A DNA stretch of 64,000 bases from Streptomyces sp. NBC_00433 (GCA_036015235.1 CP107926.1:496001-560000); one strand, 5' to 3'; counted from the first letter of the stretch, positions 7,342 through 15,223 are shown. Numbers and translations are program-made. Notes: a model not told the origin generated them from the letters alone.

Positions 7342-8184
7342 TCAGGCGGCTCTGCCCATTCCCCCGGCGGGCTCGGCCGGCTCGGCTTCCGCCTCCACCG
7401 GCGCCTCGCCGTGCAGTTGGCGGCCGACGAGGGCGCCGCCGAAGATGACGAAGCCCACTCCGATCAGCCAGCTCTGCACGGTCAGCACGGTGCCGACCGG
7501 GCCGTAGGTCACCGCGCTGGTCAAGGTCAGCGGCGAGAGGACCATGATCGAGAAGACCCGCAGGCCCACCAGTCCGGCCATGGTGCACACCGCGCCGGTG
7601 AGGGCCGGCAGGCCCGGGACGCGGTTGCCGAGCAGGAAGCGCTGGCCCCACCAGAAGAAGAGCACCCCGCAGGCGAGGGTGAAGGCGATGCGCAGCGCGG
7701 TCGCCGGCGCCCCGCCGTCCAGCAGCGTGCCGCTCTGCGCCTCCACGAACAGATACGCCGTCAGCACCGCCAGCCACACCACCCGCCGCCACACGGCGTG
7801 CCAGGGGACCGCAGGGAGCTGCCAGATCCGCTCGTAGCCGGTCGCGACGCTGGCCGCGAACGACAGCCCGAAGACCGCGAGCGCCGCCAGGCTGAGCGCG
7901 CTGGTGGTGCTCAGCACCGCGCCGGGCGTGGAGAACAGCCGCCGTACGGTCGCCGCCGGTCCGGCCGACAGCCCCATGCCGTCCACGATCCACTGCGCGA
8001 AGCCCGCCGGCTGGTAGGGGACGGCCGCGGCCACCACGATCAGCAGCGGCATCAGCGTCACCAGTCCGAGCGCCGCGAACCCCATCGACCGGTGCATCAG
8101 CTCCACTTCGGCGCCCTGCCGCCAGATCCGCCCCACGACCGAGCCCCGCCACGCCTTGCCCACCCGGGCCGCCGTCCTGCCCAT
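7342..8184 (-). CDS. YihY/BrkB family membrane protein
   Basis: The 280-residue product has five to six membrane helices and the BrkB-type entry ELMHRSMGFAALGLVTLMPL, with the glycine/proline pattern of the family further on (LPAVPWHAVWRRVVWLAVL). The members are inner-membrane proteins sometimes described as putative transporters; no biochemical role is established. The ATG at 8184 is preceded by a strong GGAGGAGG site. The C-terminus (last about 25 residues) is a Glu/Ala-rich cytosolic tail. It has no obvious operon partner. Confidence 0.8.
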   Translation of the reverse strand: MGRTAARVGKAWRGSVVGRIWRQGAEVELMHRSMGFAALGLVTLMPLLIVVAAAVPYQPAGFAQWIVDGMGLSAGPAATVRRLFSTPGAVLSTTSALSLAALAVFGLSFAASVATGYERIWQLPAVPWHAVWRRVVWLAVLTAYLFVEAQSGTLLDGGAPATALRIAFTLACGVLFFWWGQRFLLGNRVPGLPALTGAVCTMAGLVGLRVFSIMVLSPLTLTSAVTYGPVGTVLTVQSWLIGVGFVIFGGALVGRQLHGEAPVEAEAEPAEPAGGMGRAA

Positions 8185-8260
8185 GCCCGCCTCCTCCGCC
8201 GCACCCCCGAGGCCCCGCGCGAACTACCGCCCTGCGGTTACCCCCGAAGCCGCCCCCTAC

Positions 8261-8302
8261 GCTGACGGCGGGCACGCGGCCTTCCCCGTGCCCGCCGTCA
8301 GC
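8261..8302. terminator. Hairpin terminator overlapping a stop codon
   Basis: Arms at 8261-8276 and 8287-8302 are a perfect 16-bp inverted repeat with a 10-base loop and no T-tract, as usual in actinobacteria. The leftward stop codon of the 8298 reading frame lies inside one arm. Confidence 0.8.
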
Positions 8303-8760
8303 GGACGAACTGGTGGCCGATCCAGACCTGGATCTCGGTCAGCCCGCTCAGGTCGAGGCCCGAGTCGAACTGGTCCTGCGGGATCGTCACCTGCCAGTCG
8401 CCGCCCCCACCGAGGCCCCGGCAGGCCGGCGGCCGCGGGGCCGTCAGCGGCGGGTCGCCGCCGAGGCCCTCGCCGGCCGCGAGCCGGGTCGTCCTGGCGG
8501 ACCGGGCGCTGACCTGCGGCTGCGGCAGCTGGACCGCGACGCTGCCGTCGCGCCGCCGTCGCTGCCGGCTCCGCCCCAGCCGCCGCAGCCGCCGGAGGTC
8601 CCGGCAATGGTCTGGCCGGGCACCAGTTCCTCGTGCCCGACGGGCGGTTCGGCTCCCGGCTGGGCCTTCGGTCCGCCGCCCTGCCCGCTGCCGCCGGGAC
8701 CGACCCGGTGGTCCTCGCCCGAGCCGTCGGGGACGGAGTCGGGCCACGGATGGACGCCGT
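8298..8760 (-). pseudogene. Unrecognised gene, frameshifted; C-terminus intact
   Basis: Reading leftward, the last 33 residues (QVTIPQDQFDSGLDLSGLTE, then IQVWIGHQFVR) look like genuine structured protein with fully G/C third positions, and the stop codon sits in a strong terminator. Upstream in the same frame the sequence becomes arginine-rich, while another frame reads as a Gly/Pro-rich linker (HEELVPGQTIAGTSGG), so at least one frameshift near 8540-8560 is likely. The 5' end is undefined. I do not recognise the family. It could still be a real gene with a low-complexity N-terminus and one sequencing error. Confidence 0.4.
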
Positions 8761-8838
8761 TCGCCCCGGCGGCGCCGCCCCGCGACGCGCGTCGGCGCCC
8801 GCCGGTCCGGACGGGGCCCGGCGGGCGCGGAACCGCTC

Positions 8839-9327
8839 TCAGCGCGGGGTCAGCCTGAGCACCCGAGCGCCGCTCATCCAGACCGACCGGATGTCGTCCC
8901 GGTCCGGCACCCCGTCGTCGCCGACGCGGATGCCGTTGAACTTGGCGAAGGTCGGGTTGACCTGTGCCATGTGGGCGTAGGCCGAGACGACTTCGGATTC
9001 CCTGGTGTAGATCTGCACATCGGCCCAGCGGCGCTTGCCCGCGAGCCGGATCTCCACCGGCTCGCCGGTGCGCAGGTTGCGTCCCCACCCGAAGGAGGTG
9101 CCGATCAGCAGGTCGTCGCCCTCGGCCAGGTAGGCGACCGGGACCGAATAGCGGCGTTGCGACTTGCGGCCCACCACGTAGAGGGTCACCAGCCGGGTGC
9201 CGACGACCCGGGACAGGCCCGGTGCCCGCAGCAGACCCCGGACCAGCACGTTCACCAGGCGCTGGCCCGGAAGCGTCCGCGCCCGGGGCTCGGGGCGGGA
9301 GCCGGCTGCGCCCGTGTCAGTGGTCAT
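8839..9327 (-). CDS. Nitroreductase family deazaflavin-dependent oxidoreductase
   Basis: The 162-residue protein matches the DUF385/Ddn split-barrel fold: TLYVVGRKSQRRYSVPVAYL is the typical start of the barrel, followed by DDLLIGTSFGWGRNLRTGEP and the C-terminal VNPTFAKFNGI segment. Family members bind coenzyme F420, an actinobacterial deazaflavin, and reduce or oxidise small molecules. It overlaps the upstream gene on the same strand by 11 bp, so the two are translationally coupled. The substrate is unknown, and some relatives in this family bind heme or fatty acids rather than F420. Confidence 0.82.
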   Translation of the reverse strand: MTTDTGAAGSRPEPRARTLPGQRLVNVLVRGLLRAPGLSRVVGTRLVTLYVVGRKSQRRYSVPVAYLAEGDDLLIGTSFGWGRNLRTGEPVEIRLAGKRRWADVQIYTRESEVVSAYAHMAQVNPTFAKFNGIRVGDDGVPDRDDIRSVWMSGARVLRLTPR

Positions 9328-10006
9328 CGCTGCGCGTCGTGACCGGGTCGGCGTCGGTGATCAGCTTGTCGCTGGTCGAGGTCGGGGCCGACCGCTTGAC
9401 CGCCTTGGGCATCTCACCGACGGTGAAGACGCGGACCTGGTCGCCGGCGGCGACGGAGAGGAAGGAGGCCTCCGACGGCACCTCGTCGGGCAGCTCGATC
9501 GCGTGGGACCCGGCGCCGAGGCTGTCGTCGAGGACCCGCTTCGAGGTGCTCTTGGGCTCGGGCGGCGTGAAGGAGGTGTGCCAGAAGGCCTCGGCGGTCA
9601 CATGCGCGGGTTCCTTGAGCGTCACCTGCACGCGCCTGCGGTCGGCGTCGTAGTCGATGCGGGTGCCGTCCTGGCCGCCGCGTCCCTCGGAGGCGTCGGC
9701 CTCGACCTGGGCGGCGATCACGCCGGGGATGCCGGCCAGGCCCTGGATGAAGCCCACCTGCGGGTTGCGCTTGCCGACCTCCTCGCGCAGGTGCTGCTTG
9801 GTGTCGGCGGGGACCATGCCGCCGAAGACCACGACGTCGATGTCGGTGACGTCGTAGTCGTCGAGGACCTGGTCGAACTGGTTGGTCGCGTTCGCCTTGA
9901 AGCCCTTGGCGCGCAGGATGTCGACTGCGGCGACCAGGACGCCGGGGCTGCGGCCGACCACGAGAATGCGGCCTGGTCCGTCGGCGGCTGCGGGCGTGGT
10001 GCTCAT
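9317..10006 (-). CDS. Receiver-like protein of unknown function
   Basis: The 229-residue product begins RILVVGRSPGVLVAAVDILR and continues with alternating strand/helix segments ending in the strand DVVVFGGMVP, which suggests a CheY-like or Rossmann-type alpha/beta fold in residues about 15-120. The remainder is polar, with a possible second domain (RIDYDADRRRVQVTLKE) and a disordered Ser/Thr/Asp tail. The phosphoacceptor aspartate pattern of true receivers is not convincing. Start ATG 10006 has a GGAG site seven bases upstream; an upstream in-frame extension to 10174 is unlikely to be coding. It overlaps the F420-type oxidoreductase gene by 11 bp. Confidence 0.7.
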   Translation of the reverse strand: MSTTPAAADGPGRILVVGRSPGVLVAAVDILRAKGFKANATNQFDQVLDDYDVTDIDVVVFGGMVPADTKQHLREEVGKRNPQVGFIQGLAGIPGVIAAQVEADASEGRGGQDGTRIDYDADRRRVQVTLKEPAHVTAEAFWHTSFTPPEPKSTSKRVLDDSLGAGSHAIELPDEVPSEASFLSVAAGDQVRVFTVGEMPKAVKRSAPTSTSDKLITDADPVTTRSDDH

Positions 10007-10240
10007 CGTCAGGTCTCCTCGGTGATGGATTCGAACCGGCCCCGCCCGTGCGAGGTGTGCCGCCCCGCCCGGCCGCCCGCCGGGGTCTGTCCCACGCTGA
10101 CGGAGCGTAGCCGCACCCCGGGGACGGGCTGATCCGCCGCACCGCAGGTCACTCGATCCGGTGAGTGCTTCCACTCCTCCGGGGGGTGACCGGGTCGAGC
10201 GGGCCGGCTCGAAGCCGTCACGCCCCGCGGTCGTCGTCCG

Positions 10241-10663
10241 TCACGGGGTGGGGGAGGTGGCCTCGTCGGGTGAGGAGCTGTCAGCCGGTTCGCTCCGCCG
10301 GCTCCTGACCACGCAGAAGGGGTGGCCGGCCGGGTCGGTGAGGACCCGCCACCTGCCGCCGCCCGGCTGCTCGGGCGGCTTGGCCGCGCCCAGCGCCAGC
10401 AGGCGGGCCTCGGCCTCGTCCAGGTCCCCCTCGACCGTGAAGTCGAAGTGGAACTGCTGGGGCACCTCCTGCTCCGGCCAGCGCGGTGCGCGGTAGCCGT
10501 CGACGCGCTGGAAGCCGATGAAGAGGCCGTCCTCGCAGGTGAGCCCAGCGAAGTCCGCGTCGGACGCCGGGTGCGGTACGAGGCCGGTGGCCTGCTGGTA
10601 GAAGGCCGCCAGGGCCGGTGGGTCGGGGCAGTCGAGCGTGATCGCGGTCAGTCTCATCCGCAC
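10241..10663 (-). CDS. VOC/glyoxalase superfamily protein
   Basis: The roughly 140-residue protein has the beta-alpha-beta-beta-beta repeats of the vicinal oxygen chelate fold: LTAITLDCPDPPALAAFYQQ for module one and QFHFDFTVEGDLDEAEARLL for module two, ending RWRVLTDPAGHPFCVV. Members bind a metal or sequester small molecules; this subtype is usually annotated as glyoxalase-like or bleomycin-resistance-like, with no defined substrate. GTG 10663 has GGAGG ten bases upstream; ATG 10657 and GTG 10669 are alternatives. No linked partner gene. Confidence 0.8.
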   Translation of the reverse strand: MRMRLTAITLDCPDPPALAAFYQQATGLVPHPASDADFAGLTCEDGLFIGFQRVDGYRAPRWPEQEVPQQFHFDFTVEGDLDEAEARLLALGAAKPPEQPGGGRWRVLTDPAGHPFCVVRSRRSEPADSSSPDEATSPTP

Positions 10664-10853
10664 GGGCACGGCACCTCCGGGCCGGTCGGCGGGCGCCGGC
10701 GAAGTCTGCGGTCTGCTTGCGCCCGGGATCGTAGCCCGTGGTGCCGACCGTGATCCACGGCGTTTCCGCGCCGCAGGTCCCGGGGGTGCGGACGGTGGAC
10801 CGGCGTCCGTACCGCGGGGCACGCCGCCCGGGTGGCGCGGGCGGTCGCGGTGG

Positions 10854-11240
10854 TCAGCCCGCGCTGAGGCTGGTGCGGCGGACGATCAGCCAGACGGCCG
10901 CCAGCGCGGCGACGCCGATGCCGCCGTAGCAGGCGGCGAGGACGAGGTGGAAGTGCCCGATCCGGTCGGCGGGCTGGAAGGTGTCCGACGTCCGCGGGTG
11001 GCTGCGTCCCATGCGGGACGGCAGCTTGCCCGGGTCGATCCGCGCCGGGTCGGGGATCGCGCAGAGCTTCCGCAGGCCGGTGCAGTCGAGGTGGCGCCCG
11101 GCGGAGTCGTAGAGGTCGGTCTCGTACGCGGTTGGTGGCGCGGCCGAGGCGCGGCATGTCGGCGACGCTGAAGTCGCGCCAGAGCCGGCTTGTCCTGGGC
11201 CAGGATCGCGACCCGGTGCGGCGGGGTCCACGGGGGGCCG
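10854..11240 (-). pseudogene. Decayed ABC transporter permease, C-terminal part
   Basis: Reading leftward, three frames must be joined: PPHRVAILAQDKPALARL, then MPRLGRATN, then AYETDLYDSAGRHLDC through TSDTFQPADRIGHFHLVLAA and a final membrane helix GGIGVAALAAVWLIVRR. The ending resembles permeases of GntR-controlled ABC exporters in Streptomyces, which finish with a YQPASRFWxFQ-like segment and one helix. At least two frameshifts are needed, the N-terminal helices are missing and no ATPase gene is present. I infer a dead operon shared with the GntR remnant just upstream. Confidence 0.5.
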
Positions 11241-11339
11241 CCGCCCCTGGTCACGCCGCCCCACCCCCTTCCCCTGTCCCGGCTCCCGGCGCCGGCCCGC
11301 TCCCGCGGCGCGGATTCGCCGGCCTGCGTCAGGCGCACG

Positions 11340-11780
11340 GTGTCCCCGGCGATGACCGAGGCGATGAGGGCCTCTACGTCCTCGTCCTCGATCCCGCCTC
11401 GCGGGCCGGCCCGCCGCGCAGCGGGGCCATGACGTGCGGGTCGGCCTCGCCCAGCGACCCGCTGACGAAGGTGCCCGCCCTTGCCGCGCCTCCACCAGTC
11501 CGGACAGGTCCAGCTCGCGGGAGGCCTTCAGCTGCCTCGCGGGCCGGCCCGCCGCGCAGCCGGGCCATGACGTGCGGGTCGGCCTCGCCCAGCGACCCGC
11601 TGACGAAGGTGCCCGCCCTTGCCGCGCCTCCACCAGTCCGGACAGGTCCAGCTCGCGGGAGGCCTTCAGCACCGTGCTCGGGTTGACCGTGCAGGAGGTC
11701 ACGACGCCGCGCACGGTGGGGAGTCGGTCCCCCGGGCGGCAAGGGGAGGCCCGGCTCCGCACGCCGGCGGCAGGAGTCGT
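11340..11780 (-). pseudogene. Decayed GntR (YtrA-type) regulator with internal tandem duplication
   Basis: The N-terminal winged helix is recognisable (CRPGDRLPTVRGVVTSCTVN followed by PSTVLKASREL and DLSGLVEARQG). A frameshift follows within the run coding RQG; the continuation GTFVSGSLGEADPHVMARL is in another frame. The segment from LKASREL through this block is then repeated in tandem, and a third frame (EDEDVEALIASVIAG) gives the C-terminal end. The extreme N-terminus is missing. YtrA-type regulators repress adjacent ABC exporters, consistent with the transporter remnant downstream. Confidence 0.6.
11396..11670. repeat. 138-bp near-identical tandem duplication
   Basis: Copy one spans 11396-11532 and copy two 11534-11670. 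Each is 137 bp with a one-base junction, so the period is 138 bp (46 codons). I find a single mismatch, G versus C at 11422/11560. The duplication lies wholly within the decayed GntR gene and already contains its frameshift, so it arose after, or together with, inactivation. Confidence 0.92.
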
Positions 11781-11814
11781 CCGCCGGTGCCTGCGGGCGT
11801 GGTTGACTGCCCCG

Positions 11815-12471
11815 GTGACCGACTACGACGTACTGCGTGTCTTCTGCGGAGCCGACGGCCGTCACGGCAACGAACTGGCCGTCGTGCGGGAGGGATCGGC
11901 CGTCGCCGACCCCGGCGAGCGGCAGGTGCTGGCCGGGAAACTGGGGTTCAGCGAGACCGTCTTCGTCGACGACCCCGAGCGGGGCGTCATCGACATCTAC
12001 ACGCCCACCCTGCGGCTGCCCTTCGCCGGGCACCCTTGCGTGGGCACGGGTTGGCTGCTCGACCTGCCGGAGCTGGTCACGCCCGCCGGGGTGGTGGGCG
12101 TGCGGCTCGACGGCGAATTCACCTGGATCGAGGCGATGGCGGCCTGGGCGCCGCCGCGCACGCTGCGCGAATACGCCTCTGCCGAGGAGGTCGAGGCGTT
12201 GGAGGTGCCGCCGCCGGGTGAGTGGGTCTACGCCTGGGCCTGGCAGGACAAGGCGGCGGGGCGGATCAGGGCCAGGGCCTTCCCCGGCCGCGGTGACGGG
12301 ATCGACGAGGACGAGGCCACGGGGGCGGCCGCGCTGCTGCTCACCGACCGGCTCGGCCGGGCGCTCAACATCGCCCAGGGCGTCGGCTCACAGATCATGA
12401 CGGCGCCCCGCCCCGACGGTCTGATCGAGGTGGGCGGCCGGGTGCGGCTGGACGGCCAGGAGTCGGCGTAG
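11815..12471 (+). CDS. PhzF-like isomerase family protein
   Basis: The 218-residue protein follows the PhzF/diaminopimelate-epimerase fold: VLRVFCGADGRHGNELAVV (the acidic GNxxAVV loop), PFAGHPCVGTGWLL (the GHP.VGTA motif) and DEDEATGAAALLL near the C-terminus. Typical PhzF proteins have about 260-300 residues; this one is a shorter form seen in actinobacteria. PhzF catalyses an isomerisation in phenazine synthesis, but no phenazine genes are present, so the role is unknown. GTG 11815 is chosen because the family motif starts six codons later and upstream DNA belongs to the GntR remnant on the other strand. Confidence 0.82.
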   Translation: MTDYDVLRVFCGADGRHGNELAVVREGSAVADPGERQVLAGKLGFSETVFVDDPERGVIDIYTPTLRLPFAGHPCVGTGWLLDLPELVTPAGVVGVRLDGEFTWIEAMAAWAPPRTLREYASAEEVEALEVPPPGEWVYAWAWQDKAAGRIRARAFPGRGDGIDEDEATGAAALLLTDRLGRALNIAQGVGSQIMTAPRPDGLIEVGGRVRLDGQESA

Positions 12472-12515
12472 CGCCGGCGGCCTCGGCCGTCCTGCCGGTC
12501 GGCGAGGCGGAGCCG

Positions 12516-12800
12516 TCAGCCCGGGTGGGCCGACTTGGCGTTGTCCGCCGCGTCCGTCGTGGCCTCCTGGAGGAGCTGCCTGCCCAGGTCCAGCAGAGCG
12601 CGCCCCGCGGCGTACTCGTCGCCGATGGCGGGTACTGGCGGGTCCTCCGGGTTGCGCACCGCGGTGGTGCGGGTGCGCAGGGTGTGGTCGCCGGTGTCGA
12701 GGGCCGCCTTCACCGTGGTGGCGTCCTGGCTCTCCTCGGCGATCTCCAGATTCAGCGTCCAGGTCTTGGTGCGCGACTGCGCCGCTGTGTCCTGCTGCAT
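12516..12800 (-). CDS. DUF1876 (Rv2632c-like) protein
   Basis: This 94-residue protein contains TKTWTLNLEIAEESQDATTV, LRTRTTAVRNPEDPPVPAIG and DEYAAGRALLDLGRQLL, the compact beta-alpha pattern of the DUF1876/Rv2632c-like family found in actinobacteria, often among stress-response genes. No activity is established. ATG 12800 is the natural start; the longer in-frame reading has no family similarity. It stands alone, with the terminator of the upstream cyclophilin gene about 140 bp before its start. Confidence 0.78.
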   Translation of the reverse strand: MQQDTAAQSRTKTWTLNLEIAEESQDATTVKAALDTGDHTLRTRTTAVRNPEDPPVPAIGDEYAAGRALLDLGRQLLQEATTDAADNAKSAHPG

Positions 12801-12937
12801 CACGAGCCGTCCGTTCCCGTACGCGCGTCGGTGCCGACCGGACCACGGCGTACGCTGCCGCACCCGGCCCCTTCGTGTCAACACTCCTGCCCGATACCGA
12901 ACGCCACAAACCGAACATAACGGTCGCGGGCACACGT

Positions 12938-12976
12938 GAAGGGTCCCCGCGGGCGGGCAGCCCGCAGGGACCCTTC
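12938..12976 (-). terminator. Hairpin terminator of the cyclophilin gene
   Basis: Arms at 12938-12954 and 12960-12976 pair at 16 of 17 positions with a five-base loop. It lies 48 bp beyond the leftward stop codon of the cyclophilin gene. Confidence 0.85.
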
Positions 12977-13023
12977 CCTGCTCGGGACCGCCGGGCGGGA
13001 ACCCGGCGGCAGGACCGTGAAGG

Positions 13024-13515
13024 TCAGTCGACGGTGCCGGAGGCGGTGATGACGACCTTGGAGGACGGCTTGCCGCTGCGCGAGCCCTTGCCCTCGATCA
13101 GCTTGACCAGCTCCTCGCCCTCGACGACCTCGCCGAAGACGACGTGCTTGCCGTCCAGCCAGCCGGTGACGACGGTGGTGATGAAGAACTGCGAACCGTT
13201 GGAGTTCGGCCCGGCGTTCGCCATCGACAGCAGGAACGGGCGGTCGTGCTTGAGCTGGAAGTTCTCGTCCTTGAACTTCTCCCCGAAGATGCTCTTGCCG
13301 CCGCGCCCGTCACCGGAGGTGAAGTCGCCGCCCTGGAGCATGAATTCCGGGATGATCCGGTGGAAGGCGGAGCCCGCGTAGCCGAAGCCGTGCTCGCCGG
13401 TGGCCAGCTCGCGGAAGTTCCTGGCGGTCTCGGGCACCACGTCGTCGAACAGCCGGAAGACGATGCGTCCGGCCGGGGCGTCGTCGACGGAGATGTCGAA
13501 GTACACATTGTTCAT
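13024..13515 (-). CDS. Cyclophilin-type peptidyl-prolyl cis-trans isomerase
   Basis: The 163-residue cytosolic enzyme carries the complete cyclophilin signature: [20 protein letters not shown] with the catalytic arginine, [20 protein letters not shown], and the active-site [12 protein letters not shown]. It catalyses proline isomerisation during protein folding. It has no signal peptide. ATG 13515 is preferred because AAGGA lies eight bases upstream; ATG 13524 is an alternative. It is monocistronic, ended by a strong hairpin at 12938-12976. Confidence 0.95.
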   Translation of the reverse strand: MNNVYFDISVDDAPAGRIVFRLFDDVVPETARNFRELATGEHGFGYAGSAFHRIIPEFMLQGGDFTSGDGRGGKSIFGEKFKDENFQLKHDRPFLLSMANAGPNSNGSQFFITTVVTGWLDGKHVVFGEVVEGEELVKLIEGKGSRSGKPSSKVVITASGTVD

Positions 13516-14145
13516 GGGCCCCATCCTTGCATCCCCGGGGTCGCGGACCGCGCGTCGGGGCCGCTTCCCGGCCGCGTCACCCCGGCGGACCGCCGGTCAC
13601 CGCTCCCCCGAGGCGACCGCCACACCCGTGCGGCACCCGCGGCGGACGGGACGCGGCCCTTCGTCGGCGGATGTCGGACATCGCGGGGGATGAGCCGATG
13701 TCCCACCCGTCGGCCGACGTGGGCGCAGGAATGGGGTTTTCTGCGGGACCGCACAGCACGGGCGCAGACTCTGCACACATGTCCGCCGCATCTCCGTGTG
13801 ATCCGCGTTCCGTCCGGTTCGAACGCAGAGGTGTTCGAACCGGAGGGCGGGCGGCGGGGTGTTTTCCGCGGTGTGCGAATTCACGGGGGCAAGAAGTGTG
13901 AAGAATTCGTCGCCGTCCCGTGCCGAGGGCCGCCGCAGCCCGCCGACCTGCGCGGACCCGCCGGTCCACCGGGTGGCCTGACACGGTGTGACGTGCTTAC
14001 ATCGACCGCCAGGCGGGAGTTGGGCAAAAGCCCGATGGAATTCACGGTGCCGGGCGGGCGGTTGATTCGACCTGCTTCGACACCTCCTCCTGCCTGGTCG
14101 ACAGAATTTTCGAAATATTCCGCACGACGAAGGGATTACGCAGTC
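13516..14145. other. 630-bp non-coding region upstream of the bacteriocin locus
   Basis: No convincing coding frame was found on either strand; apparent frames are arginine-rich composition artefacts. The region must hold the cyclophilin promoter and the promoter of the bacteriocin-like precursor. The clearest element is the perfect inverted repeat at 13814-13843. An AT-richer patch at about 14105-14121, just before the precursor start, includes another TTCGAA and may hold a promoter, but I cannot define -35/-10 boxes. Confidence 0.6.
13814..13843. promoter_or_regulatory. Perfect 11-bp inverted repeat, possible operator
   Basis: CCGGTTCGAAC (13814-13824) and GTTCGAACCGG (13833-13843) are exact reverse complements with an 8-base spacer. 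It is about 300 bp upstream of both the cyclophilin and the precursor start codons and not next to a stop codon, so an operator is more likely than a terminator. Confidence 0.5.
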
Positions 14146-14352
14146 ATGCGCAAGGACTCCACCCCCCGGATCGAGACCCGCGAGATTTCCGACAGCGACC
14201 TCGACGGCATCTCGGGCGGCATTCTCGGCCCGGTGCTCGACACCGTCTTCACGGTCGACTCCATGCTGCCGGAGGTCTCCGACGTGGCGGGTCTGGCCAC
14301 CTCGGCGACCGGCCTGAACGTGGCGCCGCTGACCGGTCTCGCCGGTCTCTGA
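14146..14352 (+). CDS. Bacteriocin-like precursor peptide with double-glycine leader
   Basis: The 68-residue peptide has a polar, acidic leader (residues 1-25) ending EISDSDLDGISGG, which matches the double-glycine leader consensus cut by C39 peptidases. The 43-residue core (26-68) is hydrophobic, rich in Val, Leu, Gly, Thr and Ser, with acidic residues only in its first half, and contains no Cys, Lys, Arg or His. It is followed by an HlyD adaptor and two NHLP-type ABC exporters, one with a C39 domain, so it is very probably the exported substrate. Similar Streptomyces genes are sometimes labelled type A2 lantipeptide, but thioether rings are impossible without Cys and no modifying enzyme is nearby. 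The ATG at 14146 has an AGGGA site about 10 bases upstream. Confidence 0.8.
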   Translation: MRKDSTPRIETREISDSDLDGISGGILGPVLDTVFTVDSMLPEVSDVAGLATSATGLNVAPLTGLAGL

Positions 14353-14369
14353 GCGCATTTCGCCACCGA

Positions 14370-14406
14370 CCGTGGACCCCGGGGCCTGACAGCCCGGGGT
14401 CCACGG
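14370..14406 (+). terminator. Intercistronic hairpin, likely attenuator
   Basis: Arms at 14370-14383 and 14393-14406 form a perfect 14-bp stem with a nine-base loop, 17 bp after the precursor stop and before the HlyD gene. In bacteriocin operons such a hairpin often lets precursor mRNA outnumber transporter mRNA by partial termination or 3' protection. Confidence 0.8.
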
Positions 14407-14425
14407 GTCTGTCCGGGAGGACTCC

Positions 14426-15223
14426 GTGGAATTCCGCCACAAGGCGCTGTCCAGGCTCCGATCGCCCGAGGAGCTCGATCTGCCGGTGCGCTTCGCCCGG
14501 CCGCAGGGGCTGCTGGCGCTGACCGTCGCGGTGGTCGTCCTGGCCGGAGCGGGGGTGTGGGCGGTGGGCGGTTCCGTGGCGTGGCGGGCGACCGTGCCCG
14601 GGGTGTTGACGCACGGGCACGGCGGCTACGTGCTGGAGAGCCCGCTGGCCGGCCAGGTGGTCGGCGTCAGGGCCCGGGTCGGCGACCTGCTGGCGGCCGG
14701 GGCGCCGCTGCTGGACGTACGGACCGCGAGCGGGGTGCGGCAGGTGCGCCTGGTCGCGCCCGGCCGGGTGACCGCCTTGCCGGCCCGGATCGGCTCGGTC
14801 GTCGCCGCGGGCAGCGAGGTGGCGGGCCTGGAGCGGGTCACGACGGCGTCGGAGCCGCTGGAGGCGGTGCTCTACCCGGCGGACGGCACGGCGCCGCCGG
14901 TCGGCGCGGCGGTCGAGCTGACCGTGCGGTCGGTGCCGGCCGCGCGCTACGGAGTGCTGCGCGGCACGGTCACCGCGGTGGGCCGCGAGCCGCAGAGCGC
15001 GCAGCAGATCGCCGACTTCCTCGGCGACGCCCGCCTGGGCGCGGCCTTCGCCGCGCACGGGGCGCCGCTGGCGGTCACCGTCCGGCTGCGGCGCGACCCC
15101 GCCACGGCCACCGGCTACGGCTGGTCGTGGCGCGGCGGGCCGCCCCATCCCCCGGCCGCGACTCCGGTCAGCGGCTCGGTGCTGATGCCCGCGCAGCGCC
15201 CGATCGACTGGCTGCTGCCGTGA
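14426..15223 (+). CDS. HlyD-family adaptor of NHLP-type bacteriocin export
   Basis: The 265-residue protein has a short cytosolic N-terminus (FRHKALSRLRSPEELDL), one membrane helix (about 29-52), then a lipoyl-like/beta-barrel domain (YVLESPLAGQVVGVRARVGD and LVAPGRVTALPARIGSVVAA). This matches the HlyD-like membrane-fusion proteins of NHLM/NHLP systems, which bridge the ABC exporter and the exterior. It is shorter than Gram-negative HlyD because no coiled-coil hairpin or outer-membrane channel is needed. GTG 14426 has GGGAGG five bases upstream. Its stop overlaps the next start (GTGA), so the transporter is translationally coupled. Confidence 0.85.
   Translation: MEFRHKALSRLRSPEELDLPVRFARPQGLLALTVAVVVLAGAGVWAVGGSVAWRATVPGVLTHGHGGYVLESPLAGQVVGVRARVGDLLAAGAPLLDVRTASGVRQVRLVAPGRVTALPARIGSVVAAGSEVAGLERVTTASEPLEAVLYPADGTAPPVGAAVELTVRSVPAARYGVLRGTVTAVGREPQSAQQIADFLGDARLGAAFAAHGAPLAVTVRLRRDPATATGYGWSWRGGPPHPPAATPVSGSVLMPAQRPIDWLLP

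Noticed and set aside
10027..10037. GGATTCGAACC, which resembles the T-arm of a tRNA on the minus strand
   Set aside because: Only the loop matches; the T stem does not pair beyond two bases and there is no acceptor stem, anticodon arm or CCA nearby, so it is neither a tRNA nor a convincing attachment site.
11396..11670. CRISPR array or insertion-sequence repeat
   Set aside because: There are just two adjacent 137-bp copies with a one-base junction, no spacers, no transposase and no flanking target duplication; it is a plain tandem duplication in a former gene.
13814..13843. LexA (SOS) box, because of the TTCGAAC and GTTCGAA half-sites
   Set aside because: Actinobacterial LexA sites have a 4-bp spacer between such halves; here it is 8 bp. 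The element is kept as an unassigned dyad.
14146..14352. Lanthipeptide precursor
   Set aside because: The core has no cysteine and there is no lanthionine synthetase in the window, so thioether rings cannot form.
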